Below are positions 26,201-34,240 of a stretch of 64,000 nucleotides of DNA, in pieces. Position numbers and translations under genes: made by a program. Each line of letters begins with the position of its first letter. Within the stretch, counting starts at the first letter, position 1. This stretch comes from Actinophytocola sp963727495 (GTDB lineage: Bacteria > Actinomycetota > Actinomycetes > Mycobacteriales > Pseudonocardiaceae). The notes under the pieces are model-generated. The model worked only from the letters and a program-made list of their open reading frames with translations. It was not told where the DNA came from and did not search any database. The DNA lies in NCBI GenBank assembly GCA_963727495.1, contig CAVSGQ010000009.1, forward strand, positions 248,001-312,000. The letters are read 5' to 3'.

Positions 26201-27522
26201 CTACTTCTTCGTGGAGTTGCCTTGCTCGTCGGCCAGTTCCGGGGCAGGCGGCGCGGCCGGGAGATCCAGCAGCGACGATCCGGCCGCGGGCGTCGGCGAG
26301 TCGGACTCGCTGGCCGGGGCATCCTCGGCCCCACCGGAGCCGGACGCCGAAGTCCCCCGACCGGGCAGGTCGGCGGCCGGTTCGGATGCCGGCGCCGCCG
26401 GGGCGGCCGTCGGCGGCGCGTCGGCTGGTGCGGCCGGATCAGCGGGCGCGCCGGCCTCCGCCGAATCCGCACCCCCCTCCGACCCGGCCCCCGCCGTCGC
26501 CGAGTCGGCGTCTGGCGTCGCCGAGTCGGCGTCTGGCGTCGCCGAGTTGGCTGTCTGGCGTCGGCCGAGTTGGCGTCTGGCGCGGTCGATCGGCTTCTGG
26601 CATCGGCCGACTCGGCGTCCGGCGCGGTCGAGCCCGGCTCCGGCGCGGTCGGACCGGCCCCCGTGGCGCCCTGCTGCGGCGCCGAGCCCGTCGCCGGGGC
26701 TGGCTCGCCGCCGGTGGCGGAGTCCGATGTGGAGGACACGCCCGGCGCGGTCTCCTGTGTGGACAGCGCGGTCGCGATGCCCTGGCCCGCCGACGGCACG
26801 GGCTCGGCCGGGGACTCCGTCACCTTCGTCCGCTGGGTGATCTCCGCGTCGTCGTCTGGTGTGGACGACGCCGCGGCCGGAGCGCCCCCCAGGACGGCGG
26901 GCTGCGAGCCGGTCATCGGGCCCGGGCCGTACGGCATCGGGAAGCCCATGCGCGGCGTGTTCGGCTCCACCCGGCCCGCCCGCGAACCGCGGTACGCCAG
27001 CACCACCGCGACCACGCCGACCAGGATCCCGCCCGCCGGCAGCCACAGGCCCCACCCCGTGGTGAAGTGCGCCCGCTCCCCGGCATCCAGCGGGGTCGCG
27101 TTGAACGTCGACAGGTCCTGAAGCATGTCCAGCGCCTGCAACAGCACCGTCCCCGTCAGCGCCCCCAGCCCCAGCGCCAGCAGCAACCGGCCCCCCGCCG
27201 TCTGGCGGCTGAACGCCAGGACCGCGCCCACCCCGAGCAGCAGCGCCGCCAGCACGAGTGCCAGGCCGGCCAGCGACTCGGCGTCCGGCGCCGCCGCGCT
27301 GCGCGCCCCCCACCAGGTGATCGAGTACCCGCCGGAGCCGATGTCGACCTCGTGCACGGGGCCGAACGATCCGCCCAGCGCGAGCCCGGCGGCGACCAGC
27401 GCGGCGAGCCCCGCGACGATCTCGGACACCGGCCGGCGCGGCGGGCGGGCGTACCCGGGCAGGACCTGCGGATGGGGAGGCGGGAACGGTGGACGCATAG
27501 ACGGCTGAGTCACGGCACGCAT
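26201..27522 (-). CDS. Four-helix membrane protein with Ala/Ser/Asp/Pro tail (frame broken in 21-nt repeats)
   Basis: About 439 aa if two bases are removed in the repeat tract. Residues about 20-200 contain four membrane helices (e.g. IVAGLAALVAAGLALGGSF, GGILVGVVAVVLAYRG), with a Pro-rich start. The tail is disordered, with 'PDADSAT' units coded by a 21-nt repeat. One 23-nt unit at 26541-26563 shifts the frame: without correction the tail becomes Arg/Pro-rich and runs on for hundreds of residues into the kinase frame. The normal tail ends 'LADEQGNSTKK' just before a terminator. The function is unknown. Repeat-length change could switch the C-terminus. Confidence 0.65.
26499..26660. repeat. 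21-nt tandem repeats inside a coding tail
   Basis: Two exact 21-nt units (core GCCGAGTCGGCGTCTGGCG) start at 26499 and 26520. The next is 23 nt with an extra T and G, and then degenerate copies continue with the GGCGCGGTCGAG word also seen at 1-195. Confidence 0.8.
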
Positions 27523-27629
27523 GATGCCAGTGGCACCCAGGGTGGGTGCCCGGAAGGGCCGAACTCGCCGCCCCCGAGCGCGGTCGCGCGCCACTGCCGC
27601 CACCGCGCCGAACCTGAGGTACTGACCGA

Positions 27630-28094
27630 ATGGACGTCATCGTGGCCGGCGCGGCCATCATCCGGGGATACCGCCTCTTCGTCGCGCGCCGCTCCCGGCC
27701 GGCGTCCCAGGCCGGCTACTGGGAGCTGCCCGGCGACCGCCTCGCCGACGGCGAGGACGAGCCCGCCGCGCTGGAACGGGAGTTCACCACCGAGTTCGGC
27801 GTCCCGCTCAGCTGCGTCGACCACATCCTCGGCGACCGCGCCCTGCTTGCCTGGCGCGACGAGCACGACGACGGCCACGACGCGACCCTGCGGGTCTGGC
27901 GCTGCCAGTTCTCCAGCGAGCTCGACGACGCTGACGGCCAGCCGCGGCCGAGCATGACGGCCTACGACGAGTCCCGCTGGGTCGACATCGACGAGCTCGA
28001 CTCGGTCGGCCCGTGGCGCGACGCCGACCGGCTCGCCGCCGACGAGATCGCCGACTACTACCGAAACGACCAAACCTGGCAGACCGCCGACTAG
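27630..28094 (+). CDS. NUDIX hydrolase-like protein with altered Nudix box
   Basis: 154 aa. 'VAGAAIIRGYRLFVARRSRP', 'GYWELPGDRLADGEDEPAAL' and 'EREFTTEFGV' give the MutT/CTP-pyrophosphohydrolase layout. The Nudix box consensus REUxEExGU is REFTTEFGV here, so the first Glu of the metal-binding pair is Thr. Activity may be weakened or use a different metal geometry. Otherwise the length and order match the family that cleans nucleoside triphosphates. It is transcribed convergently with TetR and ends at a shared hairpin. Confidence 0.8.
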   Translation: MDVIVAGAAIIRGYRLFVARRSRPASQAGYWELPGDRLADGEDEPAALEREFTTEFGVPLSCVDHILGDRALLAWRDEHDDGHDATLRVWRCQFSSELDDADGQPRPSMTAYDESRWVDIDELDSVGPWRDADRLAADEIADYYRNDQTWQTAD

Positions 28095-28173
28095 ACGCGC
28101 TCTAAACGCGAATCCGACAATCGGTTGCCTTAGCAAACGTCACGTTCCGCGCCCGACCGCCTCTTATTCCGTA

Positions 28174-28212
28174 GTGGCGGTTGGCCCGAGCGAGGGCCGG
28201 GCCAACCGCTAC
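28174..28212. terminator. Bidirectional hairpin between NUDIX and TetR genes
   Basis: GCGGTTGGCCC (28177-28187) pairs with GGGCCAACCGC (28199-28209), extended by three more pairs. It overlaps the last codons and stop of the TetR gene. Confidence 0.75.
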
Positions 28213-28820
28213 ATACCGATCCCGCGGTCCAGCACCAGCGACTTCCACTCCGCCAGCAGCGCCGTGCGCCGCGCCGGGTCGCCGCCGATCATCGCGTCCA
28301 GGGCCAGCCCGCGGAACAGGTTCACGGTCAGCAGCAACAACGTCTGCAGGCGCGCCTCGTCCACCTCCGGCCCGGCGATCCGCCGGTAGAACTCCAGCGT
28401 CTGGTGCCCGAGCTGGCGGTCCACCGGCAGCAGGCTGCGCCGCAGCTCCCCGTCGGTCCGCGCGGCCACCCACAGCTCCACCGCCGCGGTCGACAACGTC
28501 CCCGAGTACGCCCGCCACAGCAGGTCGATGCCCTCGTCGAGCCGCTCCGGGCCGGGTGGCAGCGCGGCCGTCGCCGCCAGGATCTCCTCGCCGAGCCGCG
28601 CGAACAGGTGCTCGAGCGCGCTGGTCATCAGCTCGGCCTTGGTCGTGAAGTGGTGCTGCTGGGCGCCGCGCGACAGGCCGGCACGCCGGCAGATCTCCTG
28701 CACCGTCGTCCGCGCGTAGCCCAGCTCGACCAGGCAGGAGATCGTCGCGTCCAGCAGCAGCTCCCGGGTGCGCTCGCTGCGCTCCTGCTGGGTCCGGTGC
28801 CGGGTCGTCGGGGTCGCCAT
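28209..28820 (-). CDS. TetR-family repressor
   Basis: 203 aa. The helix-turn-helix domain is 'TRELLLDATISCLVELGYARTTVQEI' in outline, with recognition helix 'RAGLSRGAQQHHF'. The ligand domain has 'ELWVAARTDGELRRSLLP'. ATG 28820 is preferred because GAGGAGG lies 6 nt upstream. It is divergent from the acyl-CoA dehydrogenase gene, with a perfect palindrome between them, so it probably represses that dehydrogenase/CoA-racemase operon and itself, responding to an acyl-CoA. The last part is inference. Confidence 0.9.
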   Translation of the reverse strand: MATPTTRHRTQQERSERTRELLLDATISCLVELGYARTTVQEICRRAGLSRGAQQHHFTTKAELMTSALEHLFARLGEEILAATAALPPGPERLDEGIDLLWRAYSGTLSTAAVELWVAARTDGELRRSLLPVDRQLGHQTLEFYRRIAGPEVDEARLQTLLLLTVNLFRGLALDAMIGGDPARRTALLAEWKSLVLDRGIGM

Positions 28821-28842
28821 GAAGGGCCTCCTCACAGCTTTA

Positions 28843-28858
28843 CGTGCAGACCTGCACG
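28843..28858. promoter_or_regulatory. Palindromic operator for the TetR repressor
   Basis: CGTGCAG-AC-CTGCACG: perfect 7-nt arms with a 2-nt spacer, 23 nt from the repressor start and 55 nt before the dehydrogenase ATG. Confidence 0.65.
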
Positions 28859-28912
28859 CATGTACATTCGGCGCAGACTTTACATGTCGTCCGGAATGTT
28901 TTTGGAGCCCTC

Positions 28913-30064
28913 ATGCCGCTCACCCAGCGTTCGTCGTGGCTCGATCAGGACCTCGACGCCTTCCGCGAGCTCGCGCACACGTTCTGCCAGAAGGAGCTCG
29001 CGCCGCACCACGAGCGCTGGTCGCACGCCGGGCAGGTCGACCGGGAGCTGTGGAACAAGGCGGGCGAGGTCGGCCTGCTGTGCCTGTCCATCCCGGAGGA
29101 GCACGGCGGGGGCGGGGGCACCTTCGCCCACGAGGCGATCCTGCTGGAGGAGCAGGCGAAGGCGGGCGACGACTCGTGGGGCAACGCCGTGCACAGCGGC
29201 ATCGTCGCCCACTACGTCAACTCCTGCGGCACGGACGACCAGAAGAGGCGCTGGCTGCCCCGGCTCGCGTCCGGCGAGCTGGTCGGCGCCATCGCGATGA
29301 CCGAGCCGGGCACCGGCTCGGACCTGCAGAACGTCAAGGCCAAGGCGATCCGGGACGGCGACCACTACGTCCTCAACGGCGCGAAGACGTTCATCACCAA
29401 CGGCGCCCAGGCGGAGCTGATCATCGTCGTGGCCAAGACGAACCCCGAGGAGACCGCCAAGGGCGTGTCGCTCGTGGTGGTGGAGACCGAGGGCGCCGAG
29501 GGGTTCCGGCGCGGGCGGATCCTGGACAAGATCGGCATGAAGGGCCAGGACACCTCCGAGCTGTTCTTCGACGACGTGCGGGTGCCGGCGGAGAACCTGC
29601 TCGGCGGCGAGGAGGGCCTCGGGTTCGTCCAGCTCATGCAGCAGCTGCCGCAGGAACGGCTGATCATCGCCGTGTCCGCGGTCGCCGCCATGGAGGCCGC
29701 GGTCGAGCAGACCATCGCCTACACCAAGGAGCGCACCGCGTTCGGCCGGGAGATCTTCAAGTTCCAGAACACGAAGTTCACCCTCGCCGAGTGCGCCACC
29801 GAGGTCGCGGTGGCCAAGGCCTTCCTCGACCAGTGCATCGAGCGGCACCTCACCGGCGAGCTGGACGTCGCGGGCGCGGCGATGGTCAAGTGGTGGACGA
29901 CCGACCGGCTCTCCCGCGTCGCGGACGAGTGCCTGCAGCTGTTCGGCGGCTACGGTTACATGAACGAGTACCCGATCGCGCGCGCCTGGACCTCGGCGCG
30001 GGTCCAGCGGATCTTCGGCGGCACGAACGAGATCATGAAGGAGATCATCTCCAGGACGCTGTGA
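28913..30064 (+). CDS. Acyl-CoA dehydrogenase, long-chain/isovaleryl-type active site
   Basis: 383 aa, FAD-dependent, first step of acyl-CoA beta-oxidation. 'GAIAMTEPGTGSDLQ' binds flavin, and 'NGAKTFITNGAQAELIIVVAKT' and 'QLFGGYGYMNEYPIARAW' are family signatures. Near the end 'IFGGTNEIMKEII' has Gly where medium-chain enzymes carry the catalytic Glu (YEGT). The base is then probably the Glu of 'QLPQERLIIA', as in long-chain and isovaleryl enzymes. ATG is chosen from the downstream end of a long frame because GGAG precedes it. It is the first gene of a pair with the CoA-racemase. Confidence 0.92.
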   Translation: MPLTQRSSWLDQDLDAFRELAHTFCQKELAPHHERWSHAGQVDRELWNKAGEVGLLCLSIPEEHGGGGGTFAHEAILLEEQAKAGDDSWGNAVHSGIVAHYVNSCGTDDQKRRWLPRLASGELVGAIAMTEPGTGSDLQNVKAKAIRDGDHYVLNGAKTFITNGAQAELIIVVAKTNPEETAKGVSLVVVETEGAEGFRRGRILDKIGMKGQDTSELFFDDVRVPAENLLGGEEGLGFVQLMQQLPQERLIIAVSAVAAMEAAVEQTIAYTKERTAFGREIFKFQNTKFTLAECATEVAVAKAFLDQCIERHLTGELDVAGAAMVKWWTTDRLSRVADECLQLFGGYGYMNEYPIARAWTSARVQRIFGGTNEIMKEIISRTL

Positions 30065-30087
30065 CCGCGACCAACCGAGGAGACCTG

Positions 30088-31227
30088 ATGGCTGGACCGC
30101 TCGCCGGGCTCGAGGTCGTCGAGCTGGCCGGGCTCGCCCCGGCGCCGTTCGCGACGACCGTCCTCGCCGACCTCGGCGCCCACGTGGTGCGGGTGGACCG
30201 CGCCAAGCCCGGCTTCGACGTGCTGAGCTTCCCAGACGACCCGCTCTCGCGCAGCCGGCAGTGGATCGGCGTGGACACCAAGTCGCCGGCCGGCCGGGAC
30301 GTGGCGCTGCGCCTGATCGACCGTGCCGACGTGCTCGTCGAGGGCTTCCGGCCCGGCGTCACCGAGCGGCTCGGCATCGGGCCGGACGTGTGCCTGGAGC
30401 GCAACCCGCGCCTGGTCTACGGCCGGATCACCGGGTGGGGGCAGGACGGGCCGCTCGCCCAGGCGGCCGGGCACGACATCAACTACATCGGCCTCGCCGG
30501 CGCGCTGGAGCCGATCGGCAGGGCGGGGGAGCGGCCGGTGCCGCCGCTGAACCTGCTCGGCGACTTCGGCGGCGGCGGGCTGCTGCTGGCCATGGGCGTG
30601 CTGGCCGCGCTCGTCGAGCGCGCCTCGTCGGGCCGCGGCCAGGTGGTGGACGCGTCGATGGTCGACGGATCGGCGCTGCTCACCGCGGGCCTGCACGGGC
30701 TGCGCAACATCGGCCTGTGGCACCGCGGGCGGGGCCGCAACATGCTCGACGGCGGGGCGCCGTTCTACGACACCTACGAGACCTCCGACGGGCGGTACGT
30801 GGCGGTCGGCGCCATCGAGGAGCGGTTCTGGGGCGACCTGCTCAAGGTCCTCGAGATCGACCCGGACGCGGTGGTCGGCCGGTCGGACCCCGAGCAGTGG
30901 CCGGCCGTGCGGGAGACGCTGGCCGCGGTGCTGCGCACCCGGACCCGTGACGAGTGGGCCGAGCGGGCGGCGGGTACCGACGCGTGCCTGACCCCGGTGC
31001 TCACCCCCGAGGAGGCCGCCGGCCACCCGCACAACGTCGCGCGCGGGACGTTCGTCGACCTCGACGGCCACCGCCAGCCCGCGCCGGCACCCAAGTTCGG
31101 CCGGACCCCGGCGGACACGCCGCGGGCGCCGCACGAGCCCCGCTCGGACACGGCGGCGGTGCTGGGGTCGCTCGGCTACTCTGCGGAAGATATTGACAGA
31201 TTGCGTACTGACGGCGTGATCGTCTGA
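30088..31227 (+). CDS. CaiB/BaiF family CoA enzyme, alpha-methylacyl-CoA racemase type
   Basis: 379 aa. Family III start 'LAGLEVVELAGLAPAPFA' with 'VLADLGAHVVRVDR'. The pair His in 'AGHDINYIGLAGAL' and Asp in 'GQVVDASMVDGSA' correspond to the catalytic His and Asp of mycobacterial MCR, so this is more likely a racemase of 2-methylacyl-CoA (branched-chain or sterol side-chain breakdown) than a CoA-transferase. GAGGAG lies 6 nt before the ATG, and the gene is 23 nt behind the dehydrogenase, under the same TetR control. Confidence 0.88.
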   Translation: MAGPLAGLEVVELAGLAPAPFATTVLADLGAHVVRVDRAKPGFDVLSFPDDPLSRSRQWIGVDTKSPAGRDVALRLIDRADVLVEGFRPGVTERLGIGPDVCLERNPRLVYGRITGWGQDGPLAQAAGHDINYIGLAGALEPIGRAGERPVPPLNLLGDFGGGGLLLAMGVLAALVERASSGRGQVVDASMVDGSALLTAGLHGLRNIGLWHRGRGRNMLDGGAPFYDTYETSDGRYVAVGAIEERFWGDLLKVLEIDPDAVVGRSDPEQWPAVRETLAAVLRTRTRDEWAERAAGTDACLTPVLTPEEAAGHPHNVARGTFVDLDGHRQPAPAPKFGRTPADTPRAPHEPRSDTAAVLGSLGYSAEDIDRLRTDGVIV

Positions 31228-31231
31228 CGGC

Positions 31232-31237
31232 TATATT
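31232..31237 (+). promoter_or_regulatory. Putative -10 box (TATATT) for the STAS gene
   Basis: TATATT ends 6 nt before the ATG, the arrangement of a leaderless message. It lies just after the upstream stop. Confidence 0.5.
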
Positions 31238-31243
31238 CGCGCC

Positions 31244-31543
31244 ATGAGTACCGCGATGTCGCCGGTGACGATCTTCGTGAACGGGTGCTCCGGGATCAGC
31301 GTCACCGGCACGTTGGACGCGACGACGGTCGGCGATCTCAACCGCTCGGTGCGCGACTTCTTCGAGTCGGGCGACCTCGACGAGCTCGAGGTGCTCACGC
31401 TGGACCTCAGCACGGTGTCCAGATGCGACGAGGCCGCGGTGGCGGCCGTGCGGTACGCGCAGGCCGCGTGCACCGAGCACGGCGTGGCCCTGCGCGTGGT
31501 CCCCAACGACGCCGTCCGCCACGCCATGCGCCCCCGCACCTGA
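31244..31543 (+). CDS. STAS-domain protein lacking the phospho-Ser motif
   Basis: 99 aa. 'ISVTGTLDATTVGDLNRSVRDFF' and 'EVLTLDLSTVSRCDEAAVAAVRYAQ' fit the anti-anti-sigma STAS fold. The usual phospho-site word, of the D-S-S-G type, is replaced by 'CDEAAV', with an acidic residue in its place. It may thus be a constitutive or non-phosphorylated partner. No anti-sigma kinase gene is beside it. It is probably transcribed alone from the TATATT box. Confidence 0.75.
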   Translation: MSTAMSPVTIFVNGCSGISVTGTLDATTVGDLNRSVRDFFESGDLDELEVLTLDLSTVSRCDEAAVAAVRYAQAACTEHGVALRVVPNDAVRHAMRPRT

Positions 31544-31608
31544 ACCCCGCGAGTCCCCCGTTCCGGACCCGCGAGTCCCCCGCTCCGGCCCGTCGAGTCC
31601 CCGTCCCG
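31544..31608. repeat. 22-nt-period intergenic repeat, three copies
   Basis: The word CGAGTCCCC recurs at 22-nt spacing (from 31550, 31572, 31594), with GCGAGTCCCCCG in the first two. It follows the STAS stop directly. Confidence 0.7.
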
Positions 31609-31720
31609 GGAACCATCCCGCGCGCCGTTCGTTGTACCGGGTAGGTCGTAAGGTTTTGTGTGTTCGTGCCACCGGCACGCTCGCGGAGAACTTCGTTGGC
31701 GGGCGTGAGGGAGTAGTAGG

Positions 31721-31819
31721 TGACACGAAGAACCGTGAAAGGGTTCGACGACCAGCGCGACGGGTTCGAGATCACCGAGGGCCTCAGGGCCCCGACGACC
31801 GTCCGACTCCACTGACAAC
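31721..31819 (+). CDS. 32-codon micro-protein gene with own ribosome site and terminator
   Basis: A GTG start 6 nt after AGGGAG opens 32 codons: VTRRTVKGFDDQRDGF then EITEGLRAPTTVRLH. A perfect terminator hairpin begins 5 nt after the stop. The product is charged, with no membrane segment. I do not recognise a family. Well-spaced ribosome site, tight stop-to-terminator spacing and lack of any larger frame argue that it is real. Upstream, TAAGGT near 31647 could be a -10, leaving a leader of about 65 nt. Confidence 0.5.
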
Positions 31820-31824
31820 ACCCC

Positions 31825-31855
31825 GGGCCTGCTCGCGTCCCCCGCGAGCGGGCCC
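31825..31855 (+). terminator. Terminator of the 32-codon gene
   Basis: GGGCCTGCTCGCG and CGCGAGCGGGCCC form a 13-bp stem with one T-G pair and a TCCCC loop. The desaturase start lies 52 nt further on. Confidence 0.8.
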
Positions 31856-31906
31856 GCTTCTCGTGGTCCGGTGTGACCACATCCTCGAGCTACCGGAGGT
31901 AGCGGT

Positions 31907-32857
31907 ATGACGATCATCCAGGAGCGCCCCACACCGGCGCCGCGCAGCGGCCCGGAACCGATGCTGTCGGGGGAGAAATCCACCACCCAGGCCACGCTCG
32001 TCAAGGTCTTCGCGATCGTGCCCCTGCTGGCCCTGGTCGCGGCCGTGCCGTTCGCGTGGGGCTGGGGCCTGGGCTGGGTGGACATCGGCCTCGCCGCGTT
32101 CTTCTACACGCTGACCTGCCTGGGCGTCACCGTCGGCTTCCACCGCTACTTCACCCACGGCGCCTTCCGGGCCAGGCGCGGCCTGCGGGTCGCACTCGCC
32201 GTCACCGGCAGCATGGCCATGCAGGGACCGGTCGTCGGGTGGGTGGCCGACCACCGCCGCCACCACGCCTTCTCCGACCGCGAGGGCGACCCGCACTCCC
32301 CGTGGCTGTTCGGCACCTCGGCCGCGGCGCTGGTCAAGGGGTTCTGGCACGCCCACATGGGCTGGATGTTCGACCGCGGGCTGACCAACGCCAAGCGGTT
32401 CGCCCCCGACCTGCTCGACGACCGTGACATCAACCGCGTCGACCGCCTGTTCCCGCTGCTGACCGTGGTGACGCTGCTGGCGCCGGCCCTGCTCGGCGGC
32501 CTGATCACCATGTCGTGGTGGGGCGCGCTGACCGCGTTCTTCTGGGCGAGCCTGGTCCGGGTGGCCCTGCTGCACCACGTGACCTGGTCGGTGAACTCGA
32601 TCTGCCACATGATCGGCGACCGGCCGTTCGAGGCGCGCGACAAGTCGGCGAACTTCTGGCCGCTGGCCATCGCGTCCATGGGCGAGTCGTGGCACAACTC
32701 CCACCACGCCGACCCGACGTGCGCCCGGCACGGCGTGCGGCGCGGCCAGATCGACATCTCCGCCCGGCTGATCTGGGTGTTCGAGAAGCTCGGCTGGGCC
32801 TACAACGTCCGCTGGCCCAAGCCGGAACGGCTGGCCCGCAAGCTCAAGGCCGCCTGA
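31907..32857 (+). CDS. Membrane fatty-acid (acyl-CoA delta-9 type) desaturase
   Basis: 316 aa. Three histidine boxes for the di-iron centre are complete: 'HRYFTH', 'DHRRHH' and 'HNSHH'. Four membrane helices flank them (e.g. VFAIVPLLALVAAVPFAWG). The enzyme puts a double bond into saturated acyl chains, likely for membrane fluidity, and needs ferredoxin/flavoprotein electron donors not coded here. GGAGGT lies 6 nt before the ATG. It converges with the enoyl-CoA hydratase gene, 4 nt apart. Confidence 0.92.
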   Translation: MTIIQERPTPAPRSGPEPMLSGEKSTTQATLVKVFAIVPLLALVAAVPFAWGWGLGWVDIGLAAFFYTLTCLGVTVGFHRYFTHGAFRARRGLRVALAVTGSMAMQGPVVGWVADHRRHHAFSDREGDPHSPWLFGTSAAALVKGFWHAHMGWMFDRGLTNAKRFAPDLLDDRDINRVDRLFPLLTVVTLLAPALLGGLITMSWWGALTAFFWASLVRVALLHHVTWSVNSICHMIGDRPFEARDKSANFWPLAIASMGESWHNSHHADPTCARHGVRRGQIDISARLIWVFEKLGWAYNVRWPKPERLARKLKAA

Positions 32858-32861
32858 CCGC

Positions 32862-33632
32862 TCAGCCAAAGGAGCCGTGCCGGCCCGCGCCCGCCGAGAA
32901 GCGGGCCACGCCGGCCGCGGCCTCGGCCTCGGCCAGCACGCCCATGCCGTGGGTGAACTCCGTGGCCATCGCGGCCTGCTCGGTGCCGCCCCACTGGGCC
33001 AGCGCGGACGCCCGGTCCGAGCGCAGGCACGCCTGTGGGAACGACGCGAGCTCGGCCGCCAGGTCCTCGGCGGCCGACCGTGCGGTGCCGGCCGGCACCA
33101 CCCGGTTCGCGAGCCCGATCGCGAGCGCCTCGTCGGCCTCGACCGCCCGGCCGGTGAGAATCATGTCCATCGCCCGGCTCTGCCCGATCAGCCGCGGCAG
33201 CCGCACGGTCCCGCCGTCGATCAGCGGCACGCCCCAGCGCCGGCAGAACACCCCGAACACGGCCGTCGTGTCCGCCACCCGCAGGTCGCACCACAGCGCC
33301 AGCTCCAGCCCGCCGGCGACCGCGTGACCGCTCACCGCGGCGATCACCGGCTTGGCGAGAACCATGCGGGTGGGGCCCATCGGGCCGTCGCCGTCCGCAA
33401 CCGTGCGGTTCCCTCGATCGGTGCCCACGGCCTTCAGGTCCGCGCCCGCGCAGAACGCCGGTCCGACACCCGCGAGCACGGCCACGGAGGCGTTCGGGTC
33501 CGCGTCGAACGCCCGGAACGCCTCGGCGAGCCCCGCCGCGGTCGCTCCGTCGACCGCGTTGCGCGCCTCCGGCCGGTTGATCAGGACCGTGGTGACCGGT
33601 CCGGCACGTTCAACACGGACGGTATTGATCAT
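32862..33632 (-). CDS. Enoyl-CoA hydratase/isomerase family protein
   Basis: 256 aa. 'VLINRPEARNAVDGATAAGLAEAF', the first oxyanion loop 'FCAGADLKAVG', and the second 'SGHAVAGGLELALWCDLRVA' define the crotonase fold. Near the active site 'GVPLIDGGTVRLPRLIG' has Asp where classical hydratases have Glu, so the exact reaction is uncertain. ATG 33632 has GAGGAGA 8 nt upstream. No operon partner is on this strand. Confidence 0.88.
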   Translation of the reverse strand: MINTVRVERAGPVTTVLINRPEARNAVDGATAAGLAEAFRAFDADPNASVAVLAGVGPAFCAGADLKAVGTDRGNRTVADGDGPMGPTRMVLAKPVIAAVSGHAVAGGLELALWCDLRVADTTAVFGVFCRRWGVPLIDGGTVRLPRLIGQSRAMDMILTGRAVEADEALAIGLANRVVPAGTARSAAEDLAAELASFPQACLRSDRASALAQWGGTEQAAMATEFTHGMGVLAEAEAAAGVARFSAGAGRHGSFG

Positions 33633-33825
33633 GGCGTGTCTCCTCGATGATCGGGTGAACAAGACATAGAGTGCTGGGCGGAGCGCTGTACGCACCGTAA
33701 GCTGATAGCCGCCAACGGTGTGAAGGTCGCTTGCGGACCTGGCGATCTGTACGACGATGGCGGCTCAAAGGGGCACAGGCCGTCGGCGAGAGCCGGCAGT
33801 GGGGTAGCGGCGGACGGAGCTTGCT

Positions 33826-33987
33826 GTGGACGCGAAGAAGATCATGATCCTCGCGGGTGTGGCGCTGGTGTTGTTCTATGTGATCACCCAGCCCACCCAG
33901 GCCGCCGACGCCGTGCAGGGCCTCCTCGGCTGGCTCAAGGACGGCGCCGAGGCGATCATCACGTTCATGCGCAACCTGTTCGCCTGA
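33826..33987 (+). CDS. 53-aa single-pass membrane protein
   Basis: GTG start 6 nt after GGAG. The layout is 'DAKKIMILAGVALVLFYVITQP' (membrane helix), then 'QAADAVQGLLGWLKDGAEA' and 'IITFMRNLFA', an amphipathic helix. Small proteins with this helix-QP-amphipathic plan are widespread in actinomycetes and of unknown function. A terminator hairpin follows 13 nt after the stop, so it is a separate transcript. Confidence 0.75.
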   Translation: MDAKKIMILAGVALVLFYVITQPTQAADAVQGLLGWLKDGAEAIITFMRNLFA

Positions 33988-34000
33988 CCAACCACAGAGC

Positions 34001-34029
34001 ACGCCGCCCGGCCGAACGCCCGGCGGCGT
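34001..34029 (+). terminator. Terminator of the small membrane protein gene
   Basis: ACGCCGCC and GGCGGCGT pair over 8 bp with three further inner pairs. A CTCCTT tail follows. Confidence 0.65.
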
Positions 34030-34240
34030 CTCCTTATGCGTGCCGGCGCATGAATCACCCAGCGTGACGCTTCGTGTCCGGATCACGAGACACATTGGAC
34101 CGTACGGGTGGATTCTCGGGTATTCGGCCCTGCTGGCGAGGTTTCGACGAGATCAGGTCTGGCGAACTGTCGGTACCGGCCTTTACGGTTTCCGGCATCG
34201 ACTTTCGCGGGCTGGTCCGCAGTTCTCTCAAGGAGGCAGG

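Noticed and set aside
23464..27603. Single 1379-residue fusion of the membrane protein and the kinase
   Set aside because: The join is low-complexity repeat and intergenic DNA with a strong terminator at 26164-26194. Two genes plus a frame change explain it better.
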